64,000 nucleotides of DNA from Achatina immaculata (Eukaryota > Mollusca > Gastropoda > Stylommatophora > Achatinidae), in the NCBI GenBank assembly GCA_009760885.1, contig CM019701.1, forward strand, positions 11,119,963-11,183,962, read 5' to 3'. Position numbers and translations under genes: made by a program. Positions 11,701 through 22,209 of the stretch are shown piece by piece; position 1 is the stretch's first letter; the number at the start of each line of letters is the position of its first letter. The notes below the pieces were generated by a model, which had not been told where the DNA came from, made no database searches, and saw only the letters and a list, made by a program, of their open reading frames with translations.

Positions 11701-14700
11701 AAAACTCAAGGCAAAAAAAAATACAAATAAGGATATGATAAGAAAAAAAATGAATAAAGCTGATCAGGAAGAGAAAGGCAAAAGTTTTGATTCAATATAC
11801 CTAAGATAGGACACAATAAAGAAAATATGATTGTCAGTGCCTCTTAGCAGAGCACCTGATGATGATGAGAAGAAGAATATAATGCATTATTACTAACAAG
11901 GGAAAAATAATCACAACAAATAAAAACAATTATAGCTAAATGATCACACTCAACAAGTCTGATATATGGTCAGAGATAAGCAAGTACAAGTCTGATATAT
12001 GGTCAGAGATAAGTAAGTACAAGTCTGATATATGGTCAGAGATAAGCAAGTACAAGTCTGATATATGGTCAGAGATAAGCAAGTACAAGTCTGATACATG
12101 GTCAGAGATAAGCAAGTACAATTCTGATATATGGTCAGAGATAAGCAAGTGCAAGTCTGATACATGGTCAGAGATAAGCAAGTACAAGTCTGATACACGG
12201 TCAGAGATAAGCAAGTGCAAGTCTGATATATGGTCAGAGATAAGCAAGTACAAGTCTGATACATGGTCAGAGATAAGCAAGTACAAGTCTGATATATGGT
12301 CAGAGATAAGCAAGTACAAGTCTGATATATGGTCAGAGATAAGCAAGTACAAGTCTGATATATGGTCAGAGATAAGCAAGTACAAGTCTGATATATGGTC
12401 AGAGATAAGCAAGTACAAGTCTGATATATGGTCAGAGATAAGCAAGTACAAGTCTAATACATGGTCAGAGATAAGCAAGTACAAGTCTGATATATGGTCA
12501 GAGATAAGCAAGTACAAGTCTAATACATGGTCAGAGATAAGCAAGTACAAGTCTGATATATGGTCAGAGATAAGCAAGTACAAGTCTGATATATGGTCAG
12601 AGATAAGCAAGTACAAGTCTGATATATGGTCAGAGATAAGCAAGTACAAGTCTGATATATGGTCAGAGATAAGCAAGTACAAGTCTGATATATGGTCAGA
12701 GATAAGCAAGTACAAGTCTGATATATGGTCAGAGATAAGCAAGTTGTTCTCTTACTTTATGGAACTCTTTATGCTGAGCAAGAACATTTAACCTCTCTGT
12801 ACTGTTTGCTTTCAAGGCGCTTGCAGACACAGGATAACTGGTTAAAAAATAGAACATAAATTTCATCTTCCTTTTCTTTATCTTCTTTTTTCTTTATCTT
12901 CTTCATCAACCTCTCTGGAACTTAGAGCTGGTGTTCTTTGCAGCTGATGCACTTAAGATGTGCAGGTACAGCATCATGGCAGCTTGGGAGTGGGTCATGG
13001 CAGCTTGGAAGTGGGTCATGACATCTTGGGAGTGGGTCATGACATCATGGGAGTGGGTCATGACATCTTGGGAGTAGGTTATGACATCTTGGGAGTGGGT
13101 CATGACATCTTGGGAGTGTGTTATGACATCTTGGGAGAGGATCATGACATCTTGGGAATGGGTCATGAAATCTTGGGAGAGGATCATGACATCTTGGGAG
13201 TGGGTCATGACATCTTGGGAGCATGTCATGGCAGCTTGGGAGTGGGTCATGGCAGCTTTGGAGTGGGTCATGGCAGCTTTGGAGTGGGTCATGGCAGTTA
13301 CTTTTTCAGTCACTTGAACTAAAAAGCAAGGGATGTAGTACTTCTTTAGCAGGCTCTACCACCACAGGAACTATTGGCAATCCCTGACCCATTTGACAGG
13401 CTAGGCCAGATAATGGGGGTATCAATGGAAAGCTGGGACAGAGTCTTGATCTGCTATGATTCATCAGTTGTCAAACTGGACAATGTTATCATCCCAATAA
13501 GATTCAACAACGTTTTTTTAAACCACATTTTCAATTTCACACAAATTTTGAGAGGAACTTTAGCATCACAAAGAAACTGCTTTATAACAGATCTTACCAA
13601 TCAAGTACACAACAGATCTTCCCAGTCAAGTACACAACAGATCTTGCCAGTCAGCAGATCTTCTCAGTTAAGTACACAACAGATCTTCCCAGTCAAGTAC
13701 ACAACAGATCTTCCCAGTCAACAGATCTTCCCAGTCAAGTACACAACAGATCTTACCAGTCAAGTACACAACAGATCTTCCCAGCCAAGGACACAACAGA
13801 TCTTCCCAATCAAGTACACAACAGATCTTCCCAGTCAAGTACACAATAGATCTTCCCAGTCAGCAGATCTTCCCAGTCAAGTACACAACAGATCTTCCCA
13901 CTCAAGTACACAACAGATCTTCCCAGTCAAGTACACAACAGATCTTGCCAATCATGCACACAACAGATCTTGCCAATCATGCACACAACAGATCTGGCCA
14001 ATCAAGTACATAACAAATCTTGCCAGTCAACAGATCTTGCCAGTCAAGCACAAATAGATCTTGCCAGTCAAGTACACAACAGATCTTGCCAGTCAAATAC
14101 ATGTATGGAAACTGATACTTTGAAATAGGACACAATCTGAAAAAAAAAATCAAAACAAAAAGTAACATGCAGAACTAGAACAAAAAAGTAACATACAGAG
14201 CCAAGACAGAAAATGGACACACAAAACTAGAATACTAGAGTATATACTGAACCATGATGAAAAGGAAACATGAAAGTGTTTTAGAGCAAGTCATAAAAGA
14301 AAGGAGAATATTTTGCAGTGAAAAGTAAAATAACAATAAAAGAAAAAAAAATAATAATCACTACTCATTCTGTTAGACCAGTCAGGGTTCATATAATGTA
14401 GAGTTTACAGATTTAAAGAGCAGGGAGAAAGTGGTGTCTGATTTCATAATCAACAAACCATAGGTGATATGCTAGCACTAGGGCTAGGAACCCATAGCTG
14501 ATTATCTAGCACTAAGGCTAGCAACCCATAGCTGATTATCTAGCACTAGGGCTAGCAACCCATAGCTTATATGCTAACACTAGGGCTGGCAACCAAACAC
14601 TGATATCCTAGCACCAGGGTGGCAACAAATAGTTGGTATGCTAGAAATAGGGCTGGCAACCCATAGTTGATATGCTAGCAGCAGGGCTGGCAAAAACTGT

Positions 14701-15835
14701 AGCTGATATGCTAGCAGCAGGGCTGGCAACCCAGGATGTTATGCCCACTAAACTGGAATCTCTTAATAATGTCCTCTTTAGAGTTTCATGTGGTCGAACT
14801 CTTTTTCTTCAGCCTGTTTTACTCCACTTGATAGCTTGTTTTGGTTTCTTCTCATCACATGGCCTACATATGTCCATCTTCTTTTTCTGATCGCCTATGA
14901 GACAGGTTGTTGTTTGCTCATCTGTCTTATCTCTGTGTTGTTCTTAAATTTGTTCTACTTTATACCAAGTATTTTCCTGAGGCATTTGTTTTCAAAAGAG
15001 TTTAATTTCTGTAGTTGTTTTCCAGCTTTAAATGCCTAAATGAGGGTGAATATCACATTTGAACTGAATAATCTCAACTTGGTTTTTGTGTTTATAACTT
15101 TTGAATTCCATATGGTCTCAAGATTTTTGAAGGACAATGCTGCTTTTGCAATTCTATGAGTAATTCTAATTTCCTACCTGGTGTCACTATCCTGATCTAT
15201 TTAGCTGCCAAGGTATGCAAATTGGTTTACTTCATCAACTGTTCCTTCTACGTATATTTTTCCTTCTTGATTAATGAGAAGTTTCATTATTTTTGTTTTG
15301 TCTCTGTTAATTTCAAGACCTGTTTTGCTAGCCAAGGAAGAGAGGGAATCTGTTTTTTCCTGCATCAATTTCACATTGTCACTGATAAGAGTTATGTCAT
15401 CAGCAAAATCAAGATCTTCTATTTGGGTCCTATGTACCCAGTCAATGCCTGTTTTACCTGTACGGCACCCCAGTCACCCAGCTGTAGAAATGGGTACCCG
15501 ATTTCTTGAGTTGGGGAAAGAAAAGGCAGCCAGGCGTGATACTGACCATATCACCCTCTAGTGTGCTGACAGCTCAAGGAAAATATGAGCACTAACACCA
15601 TATCCCTATGTGCCTCTAAGGCATGACAGGGTTACCTTTACTTTTTTTACTATGAAACTGTGTAACAGTACATGGAGAACAAACTAGAGGAAAATGTTCA
15701 GAGCTAAAGTAAAAAGAAAATATATAATGTTACAGAACACAGATATAGATTCTCTCCACCATGATATACAAAGTTCCAAGAACAGGGATGACTGGAGAGC
15801 CTTTATCCATGCCCTATGCTCTCAAGGGAGTGAGA

Positions 15836-15910
<75 letters not shown>

Positions 15911-18138
15911 ACAAAATGGGATGGTGCAGACACTGTGACCAGTATTCAAAGTGCTACAAGCAAGTGTTGATGATGATGGTGATGAAGGAAGGAATGAAGA
16001 TACAAAAGAAGAAAGAAAATGAATGAAATATCCACTCTCTAAGCTTAAATCAAGTGCCCATCAACCTTCTCACAGGCCAGGCTTACCAGAACCCCCAGTG
16101 AGGTTCACAACATGACCAGAGGTCCTCTCTCTTTCTAGGCAAGGCCAGTTGCAGCAGTCGAGGTGAGGGCTGCCAGGACAGGGCTGACCTCCTGACCTTC
16201 CACATGGGGTCACGGTCTATCAAGTATTCCTGGTGTGGCTGTTTATGAGCACTAAGTTGGATCACTCTAGTGCTAGGTGTGGCAGACATAGCTCTCTGTG
16301 ACACAGCCCACACTGGAGAAGGTCTGGGTTTGAGGACATTTTGGAAAAAAAATTTCTTAAATGAGAAAGTGGAAATTTGTAGGAAAATAAGACAAATAAA
16401 GCTTATTACTCAGACTGGGAAAATGGAAACTTTTAGGAAAATGAACAAGGTAATTTTTTTTTTTCTCATTTGAAAAATGAACAAATGACAGAGTGTGACC
16501 TTCTCAAAGAAAAAATGAACACATTAAAAAATGTGAAGCAGGCTTGGAAATCTATTATCAGTAAAAACAGTGAAGATGAAGTTTACAGAATGGGAGACAT
16601 AAAGATGACTTTACAAAACAGGAGACATAAAGACAACTTCAGAAAACAAGAGAAATAAAGACAACTTTCCAAAACAGGAGACATAAAGATGACTTTACTA
16701 AACAGGAGACATAAAGACAACTTTCCAAAACAGGAGACTTAAAGACAACTTTCCAAAACAGGAGACATAATGGCAACTTTCCAAAACAGGAGACATAAAA
16801 ATGACTTTACAAAACAGGAGACATAAAGATGGCTTACGAGTGTTGGAAAATTAATAAACTGAAAATCAACTTTTGGAAAGAAGAACACACAAACATCATG
16901 TTAAAAGATCTGATATCTGATGACTTGATCATATTTATATCTTCTTCCCTATCTAATGAATGGGACATATTGGTAACTTCTATTGCAATGTATGAAATAG
17001 GGATATCATGATGAAATTGTCTGTTTCCACATCATGTTCATCTTCCACAGACATAACTAATTTATCTGTTTATTTTCTTGTGAAAAAATGTTAATATATT
17101 AAATTCTCCAGATTTTATTTCACAGAGAAACTGGTGTTCCTGAATTTATGTTATTATCATGGTTTCTAAGGTTTCTGTTGGCCTTTTTTTTTCTTCTTAT
17201 CTCACTTATTTTATCTATTTTTTCAGCAGGCTTATTCATCCTTTCTCTATCAGTGTCTGTGTATTGACAAAGTGCTGTCTCACCTGTGAGGTTGCCATTC
17301 TGAAACTGCTGTCTTCGGTTTTGACAGTTCAGTGGTCTGCGATCCAAGAACTGTAACGTAGAAGTGTAATGAGCCTAAAAGTATTTTCACATTATCTACT
17401 GATTCTATCTGTTAGCTACCACTAGGATTAAAGTGTGAAGTTTTGAACTAACATTTATTTCTCTCACCTTCTGTCTTCTTGTGCCATGAAATGTTTCAAA
17501 AACAGTCCATGATCTGTAGTACATTACATGACTTTACTAGCAGGAAAGAATTTCTCTGATACTGAGTCTAGAAAAATTCTATTTTTTTTATAATTTGATC
17601 CATCCATTATTAACCTACTACATATCCTGGCTACCAAAGGACGTTAGTTTCAGGGAAAAAAATATTTCAGAAATTAATCACAGATCTTGTCAATTTCAAG
17701 CACTAAAATGAAATATTTCAGGATTCTCACTTCCTAATCATTTTTCTGCCTGACAGCCATCTGAACAACAGATGTTGCATACTGTCTTTTTCCAGGCAAG
17801 TGATTCATTAAGAAAACTAAATTATATTAATAATTGTAGAGAGGAAGAAAAAACAATTCATTCAAGTTGTCTAACTCATGTACTAAATTATCTTTCAGTT
17901 ACTTCACATAGTAACCAAAATGTAATGATAATGAAAATAGTAAGATGTAAATGAAACAAAACACAAAAATGGTAAATAAACTGAATTATATAATCATCTT
18001 CCCTTTACAAAAATGGAGGGAAAAAAAGTTTATAAAAATATGAAGCTTTCTTATTTTCACTGTGAATTATCTTCGGTATATCTATACTTTAAATAAAAGT
18101 GTGTTATGCACTTGATGATGATAATGATGATGATGACA

Positions 18139-18170
<32 letters not shown>

Positions 18171-19789
18171 CATGATCATCTTTCTTTTCTGGATCTGGAC
18201 CAATCTTCTGATCTTAGAAATTTGATGACTGTTTATATCTTTCAGCAACATAACATCATTGTCTGGATAAGTAGTTCAGCAGATAGAGAACTGATTCTCA
18301 AGTACTATGTATTACCAGTGAGCAAAAAATGCTTCCCAGCCTGGTTCCTGTGTGCTCAGTTTAACCAGCTGTACAATGTACATGTGAGAAATTTTGCTAA
18401 AAAACAAAGACAACTGAAGCTGACAGCAATCACATCAAATCTAGAAGCTGATCTTTAGATAAATTTAACCACCAACACTTCTCTACTTACAGAAACTTGA
18501 TGTGATATTACATTTATGTAATATGTTTTTTTTTTACATTTTGTTTTACATTTTGAAGAATGTTTAGCCATTATGACAAAAGTATTTTTACTTTGGTATG
18601 TTAACAGATCTCAGCATCATCATCAAGTGCCAGGCCAGGAAGTGCTGGCGATCATGCTTCTGCACACATCCTTGATATTTTCTTTCAGTTGATCTGGTAA
18701 CTTTTCCTTGTACCAGCATTAGGCTGCCCATGATTTTTTTTTCTTCTTGGTCTTCAAAACACAGTCAACGCTTAAGTAAATGTATTCTCTCAAAACCAAG
18801 GCTTGACATGTTTAAAAAAAAGCTTCTCTTACTCAGCTGCCCACCTTTGGAATACCCTACCAATTCACGTAAAACTTATAAGCAATATTCGTTCCTATAA
18901 CTTTTAACTTTGTCAACATCTGTTTGATATGGACTATATGCCTCCCTAGTTTAAAGTAGTTTAAAGTATGGCTTGAGTGTTGTAATTTTTTTTTAATACT
19001 GCTTTTCTATAAATTTGTTAGTTTTGAATGAATGCAAGAATGCAAGTTTATTTCAAGTTGTTGCATAAATCAGGGTGTGGAGTGTATGGACATGAGATAA
19101 GTTTATTTTATGTAATCATTTAATTGTTTCTTCATGATTATTATGCTCATTAACAAATGCTGAATGACTGTGACTGAGTGAAAGCTGTATGATGAAGGGC
19201 AGAATGTCAGACGGGCCTCGTGCCCAATTCTTAACCCTTTGAAAATAAAGTATATTCGTTCGTTCGTTCATTCCCTCTTCAAGCCCTTTCGTTCTTCTTA
19301 TATGTCCAGTGAATGATGACTGTGTTATTCTGAAGGATTTGATTAGGTTCCTTTCTACCTTTGCTTTTCTTAGACATTCACTGTTTATTATCTTATGGTA
19401 CTCTTATTACTCTTCTAAGAAACCACATCTCTGTTGTCTCTAGTGATCTTTCCATTGATCTGTACTTTGTCCATCACTCACTTCCACAGAGTAGAATGGA
19501 CACAATGTAGCATTTTAAAATTTTCTTTGTGATATTCTGTAACAGAGATAGAGAAAATGTTCCCCTTAAAGTTGTTTTGTCCTGGTATAAATCTTGTTTC
19601 TTTTAAAACCTGCTTCTCCATTTAAATGAAAAGCCAAGTACACTTTTCAATCTGTAACTCTTTTACATAAAACTGTTGACCATTGTGAATATGTATTGAT
19701 CTGGTCTACTTAACACCTGCTGAATTAGAACGCCCTTATGTTAAGTTCAGTTTTAGAGTATCTGACTCACCTGTTTCTAGAGCCTCCAT
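8528..19789 (-). CDS. THEG-repeat (SPMAP2-like) protein, five-exon gene model
   Basis: Minus-strand join: 19789-19771, 17350-17284, 16323-16087, 12837-12756, 8764-8528, about 213 residues. Every junction has GT donors and AG acceptors, and the phases agree (1, 2, 2, 0). Six THEG-type repeats are visible: TTELSKPK (about residues 12-19), PSTRVIQLSAHK (45-56), PSPRLLQLALPRK (81-93), STERLNVLAQHK (120-131), SLRLTQLALPCPR (157-169) and TPRLEELALPVPRK (191-204). Several are preceded by a W/P-V-S-x-x-A-hydrophobic motif, as is usual in the family. THEG/SPMAP2 proteins are known as testis-enriched, sperm flagellar microtubule-associated proteins; that role here is inferred from family membership. 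An AATAAA lies at 8453-8458. The start is uncertain: the frame stays open upstream of the ATG to an acceptor at 19840, so further 5' exons are possible. The introns are crowded with arrays and LINE fragments, but no exon is broken. Confidence 0.8.
9500..9840. repeat. 36-bp minisatellite, AT-rich
   Basis: About nine copies with core tttcatattttctataactt, in intron 4 of the THEG-like gene. The preceding 8770-9500 is AT-rich intron with a small 31-bp repeat near 9065-9165 and no other feature. Confidence 0.9.
9609..10413. repeat. 805-bp tandem duplication, copy 1
   Basis: The segment spans the end of the 36-bp array, a unique spacer, four units of a roughly 44-bp repeat (about 9925-10085) and a 20-bp array (10090-10413). 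It repeats at 10414-11218. Confidence 0.9.
10414..11218. repeat. 805-bp tandem duplication, copy 2
   Basis: Direct repeat of 9609-10413. At least one base differs (cacc against cact near 11092), so it is not a pure copy. The left join fuses the 20-bp array to the 36-bp array at a shared CAACATT-like sequence. Confidence 0.9.
10895..11490. repeat. 20-bp minisatellite
   Basis: About 30 copies with core tatcaccatccagcatattc; the same family fills 10090-10413. Confidence 0.95.
11570..11880 (+). mobile_element. LINE C-terminal fragment
   Basis: Reads PILFGHVLRRLKLENLIISG and KLKAKKNTNKDMIRKKM, resembling the GHVxRR...GKLxGKRxRGR tail of RTE/CR1-like LINEs, and ends near a GATGATGA/GAAGAA tail. 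Sense to the window and antisense to the THEG-like gene whose intron it occupies. Confidence 0.55.
11950..12744. repeat. 33-bp minisatellite next to a splice donor
   Basis: About 24 copies with core gatatatggtcagagataag. Both strands stay open because the unit is 11 codons long. On the gene's strand the array begins about 13 bp downstream of the exon 4 donor. Confidence 0.95.
12756..12837 (-). CDS. THEG-like gene, exon 4
   Basis: This 82-nt exon encodes YPVSASALKANSTERLNVLA then QHKEFHK, a textbook THEG repeat. The acceptor follows a pyrimidine-rich tract (TTTTTTAACCAG) and the donor is GTAAGAG. It was found because exon 3 ends in phase 2 and exon 5 begins in phase 0; this exon bridges both exactly. 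A 33-bp minisatellite begins about 13 bp inside the following intron. Confidence 0.85.
12870..13500 (-). mobile_element. Interspersed repeat family X, copy A, with a 21-bp array
   Basis: The plus strand from 12905 (ggaacttagagctggtgttc) through the conserved CTTCTTTAGCAGRCTC, CAATCCCTGACCC and GGACAGAGTCTTG blocks to about 13490 aligns with 45478-46700. The element probably points along the minus strand, since its plus-strand left end is a TTC-rich run, i.e. a (GAA)n tail on minus. It appears non-coding and resembles a SINE or a LINE 3' UTR. Known families cannot be checked here. Confidence 0.6.
12970..13310. repeat. 21-bp minisatellite within family X copy A
   Basis: About 16 copies with core catgacatcttgggagtggg. 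The unit equals the element's own sequence at the same place in copy B (gattgggagcgagtcatgac), which is single-copy there. Confidence 0.9.
13580..14100. repeat. 25-bp minisatellite
   Basis: About 20 copies with core acacaacagatcttcccagt, with shortened variants. From 14100 to 14455 there is AT-rich intron with nothing recognised. Confidence 0.9.
14455..14740. repeat. 34-bp minisatellite
   Basis: About eight diverged copies with core ctagcactagggctagcaac. Confidence 0.85.
14740..15440 (-). mobile_element. RTE-type LINE fragment, RT C-terminal half
   Basis: The minus strand reads LDFADDITLISDNVKLMQEK from about 15420, then TGLEINRDKTKIMKL, VDEVNQFAYLG, NKCLRKILGIK and finally RRWTYVGHVMRRN near 14885. 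This follows the order FADD box, thumb, C-terminal tail. Several stops and frameshifts show it is dead. The last part is close to the element at 57690-57940. Confidence 0.75.
15455..15648 (+). mobile_element. 5'-truncated SINE body
   Basis: Body sequence (AAATGGGTACCCG, GGAAAGAAAAGGCAGCCAGG, CCTTTACTTTTTT end) matches the SINE at 47441-47692 but lacks the tRNA-like head. Confidence 0.6.
15735..15915 (+). mobile_element. LINE 3' end with (GAT)n tail
   Basis: One frame reads NRDDWRAFIHALCSQGSER just before about 25 GAT repeats, the usual C-terminal end of RTE-like LINEs followed by a microsatellite tail. A poly-Asp frame through the tail is an artefact. Confidence 0.6.
16087..16323 (-). CDS. 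THEG-like gene, exon 3 with two repeats
   Basis: This 237-nt exon encodes about 79 residues, including VWAVSQRAMSATPSTRVIQL and, about 37 residues further on, SPRLLQLALPRK. The donor is GTAAGC at 16086. Two acceptors lie 11 nt apart. The upstream one (CCCAG, exon starting at 16323) keeps the frame with exon 2; the downstream one (CTCCAG, exon starting at 16312) would not, so the upstream site is preferred. The exon ends TG, completed by T of exon 4 to give Cys. Confidence 0.8.
16590..16835. repeat. 28-bp minisatellite
   Basis: About nine copies with core agacaactttccaaaacagg, in intron 2 of the THEG-like gene. Confidence 0.85.
17284..17350 (-). CDS. THEG-like gene, exon 2
   Basis: This 67-nt exon lies between a TTACAG acceptor and a GTGAGA donor. 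In the frame set by exon 1 it reads LGSQTTELSKPKTAVSEWQP, which contains a clear THEG repeat. The other open frame gives no family-like sequence. It ends in phase 2 and joins the exon at 16323 in frame. Confidence 0.75.
18110..18172. repeat. (GAT)n microsatellite
   Basis: Imperfect GAT repeats in intron 1 of the THEG-like gene. The surrounding 17400-18600 is AT-rich and shows nothing else. Confidence 0.8.
18605..19690 (-). mobile_element. LINE tail interrupted by a second LINE
   Basis: The minus strand 19560-19275 reads MERSLETTEMWFLRRVIRVP and then PNQILQNNTVIIHWTYKK. After a 515-bp plus-strand insert (18758-19272) it resumes at 18757-18605 with frame-shifted C-terminal sequence (YQEKLPDQLKENIKDVCRSM). 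Such strings are typical of the RT-tail region of RTE/CR1-like elements. Stops are frequent. Confidence 0.65.
18758..19272 (+). mobile_element. CR1/Jockey-like LINE 3' fragment, nested insert
   Basis: Near-identical to the 3' end of the LINE at 47917-49435 (last about 35 codons plus 3' UTR), ending AATAAAGTATATTCGTTCG. Flanks share TCTTCAA on both sides, a probable target-site duplication. It is 5'-truncated, as is usual for LINEs. Confidence 0.8.
19771..19789 (-). CDS. THEG-like gene, first recognised coding exon
   Basis: The exon encodes MEALET plus one base and ends at a strong donor (GTGAGTCAG) at 19770. The ATG has A at -3 and G at +4. The same frame is open further upstream, reading GHDLFVGNQPSNVPRQT. 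A good acceptor (pyrimidines then TTAG) would start the exon at 19839, and another would start it at 19853, so this could be an internal exon of a longer protein. The exon ends in phase 1, which fits the next exon. Confidence 0.6.
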
Positions 19790-20289
19790 TGTCTGGCGTG
19801 GTACGTTGCTAGGCTGGTTGCCAACGAAAAGATCGTGACCTAAGGGGAAACTACTGGAATAAAATATTTAGTTCTACTCCGACATGAGTTACGTGTTATC
19901 CTGGAAGGGTCTCCTGATACAGATTGGCATTTGTTTTTTTTTTTTTCATTTTTCTTAGGAACAGAAACTATTAAGTAGCGGATTAGTAAGTATTCCAGGA
20001 ACCGGTTTCTCGGTAATCCTTCTGGGGAAAGGGGGTGGGGGAGGTGGGGTCAGTAGTTTTTAAAGTTGCTTTTAATTTTTTTTTCCCCTCTCACAATATA
20101 CAGCAGCGTACATTGTTAAATTATAACAAAGAATATGTAATATTGACTCAGTTTTCTGACAGTGACAAGTATTTTGTTGTGATCGTAGTGGTAGTGGTAC
20201 ACAGTGCTTATTTAGTTTCTGGAGGTAGAGGAGAAGAGAGATCCTCAGTTTTAGATTCTTCTTCTTCGTTCGCAAGATTCTTCTTATAT

Positions 20290-20480
20290 CTGAACAAATA
20301 GAGACACTGATGTCTGTCTGTAGACGGTTGTGATGTGATGGAGAAACTGATGTTGTCTGTTTGTTTGTAGATATTTGTGATGTGATGGAGACACTGATGT
20401 CGTCTGCTTGTTTGTAGACGGTTGTGATGTAATGTAGACACTCGAGTCTGTTTGCTTGTAGATGGTTGTGATGTAGAAGT
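20290..20480. repeat. About 47-bp degenerate repeat
   Basis: Four diverged copies around ggttgtgatgtgatggaga. The flanking 19860-20290 and 20480-20650 show no recognisable gene. Confidence 0.6.
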
Positions 20481-20654
20481 AGGCGACAGTGAGACAGAAG
20501 TGAGAGTCGGTGTAGTTCGCGTAATGAGAGGGCCCAGCTTCAGTTGTCTGCCATTCTGACATTTCTTAAATATGGCCGCCATGAAATGCCGAAAATGTTC
20601 GGACAATTTCAGGCTTAGAAGATGTCCCTGTGCAGTTGATGGTGGTGACCTTGA

Positions 20655-21090
20655 GTTTCTGTATACAACCAGACCTCATGATAGCTTGAAGTAGACTGAG
20701 ACAACCTGACCTCATGATAGCTTGAAGTAGACTGAGACACCTGACCTCATGGTAGCTTGAAGTAGACTAAGACAACCTGACCTCATGATAGCTTGAAGTA
20801 GACTAAGCCTGACCTCATGATAGCTTGAAGTAGACTAAGACAGCCTGACCTCATGATAGCTTGAAGCAGACTAAGACAACCTGACCTCATGATAGCTTGA
20901 AGTAGACTAAGACAACCTGACCTCATGATAGCTTGAAGTAGACTAAGACAGCCTGACCTCATGATAGCTTGAAGTAGACTAAGACAGCCTGACCTCATGA
21001 TAGCTTGAAGTAGACTAAGACAACCTGACCTCATGATAGCTTGAAGTAGACTAAGACAACCTGACCTCATGATAGCTTGAAGTAGACTAC
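20655..21090. repeat. 36-bp minisatellite
   Basis: About 12 copies with core cctgacctcatgatagcttg. The unit is 12 codons long, so a minus-strand frame stays open artefactually. Confidence 0.95.
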
Positions 21091-21194
21091 AGACGTGTTT
21101 TTTAATTGTTCAGTCCACTAAATGCGAAATCCATTATGTCAGGATCTGTTTGTCAGAATATGTATTTGTTTGTTGAGTTCTTCCATAGAAAATA

Positions 21195-21400
21195 GATGTT
21201 ATCATAATATTTAGTACACATAAAGTACTAGACAAGGTGTTATAATATTTAGTATGCATAAAATACTATACAAAGTGTTATCATAATATTTAGTATGCAT
21301 AAAATACTATACAAAGTGTTATCATAATATTTAGTACGCATAAAGTGCTGGACAAGGTGTTATAATATTTAGTATGCATAAAGTACTAGACAAGGTACAC
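21195..21400. repeat. About 41-bp minisatellite
   Basis: About five copies with core ataatatttagtatgcataa. Confidence 0.8.
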
Positions 21401-21589
21401 GTAGATCACTGGTTTTGCTGTCAACAGATAATCCTGAACTGTTTTAATCTGGACAAAATTAAGACACGTGGTTTGCCAGGGAGACTGGTCTGTGATTTCT
21501 AATGTAAGGCCATCTTTGTAAGTGTGCATCATTTTTTCTGTTTCTTCTGAATTTGTTGGTGGCATTTATGCTAGTGTATGTTAGCATAC

Positions 21590-21872
21590 ACTTATTGAGG
21601 AAAGACGCTGGCGATGGTTGGGACATGTGCTCCGAATGACTGACAGCTCACTACAAAAAATAGCACTAATATGGACACCACAGGGGAACAGAAGTAAGGG
21701 TAGACTAAAAGAGACATGGAGAAGAACAACAGAAAGGATGTTGAGCAATAGAGGGCTCACCTGGGCAAGAGCAAAAAAAAAAAAAAGGCGAAGAACAGGC
21801 ATTTGTGGAAAACCCTTGCGGAAGCCCCATGTGCCCTGGGCACTTAAGGTTCAGAGAGAGAGAGAGAGAGAT
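21590..21872 (+). mobile_element. LINE C-terminal tail
   Basis: Reads RRWRWLGHVLRMTDSSLQKI, then WTPQGNRSKGRLKETWRRT, then a frameshift at an A-run near 21774. The other frame gives AEEQAFVENPCGSPMCPGHL. A (GA)n tail follows. This is a standard RTE/CR1-like terminal region. Confidence 0.75.
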
Positions 21873-22209
21873 GTTAGCATGAGAAGGAATGAAATCAGCA
21901 ACACTGACTGAAACATGCTTCAACAAATGTCACAGAGCATGGTGTTTGGTATTAGATGGAACGTACCACCAACATTTATTGTAAGTATGGAGAAAGTACG
22001 TCTACTTACGCGTATCACGTGTCTGCTTACGTGTATCACATGGTTTAGGAGGACAGTACAAGGTTTTCTGCATTCCATTTTAAATTTATTTAAATTTATT
22101 CGCCACAGGAGCGGTAGTGCTTTTCATGGAGCACTTTACACCAGTGAATGATTTATTGTACTAGTGAGTGAGTGAACTGTCATAGTGAGTGTAGGAATGA
22201 GTGAATTAT

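Noticed and set aside
11936..12791. Long frames on both strands with SDIWSEISKYK or SDHISDLYLLI repeats
   Set aside because: Artefact of a 33-bp minisatellite lying in an intron of the THEG-like gene.
16312..16312. Alternative acceptor for THEG-like exon 3 (CTCCAG)
   Set aside because: It has the better pyrimidine tract but breaks the reading frame from exon 2; the site 11 nt upstream keeps it.
19820..19850. Possible RFX X-box (paired GCAAC motifs) near the THEG-like first exon
   Set aside because: The two halves are in direct rather than inverted arrangement and match the consensus poorly.
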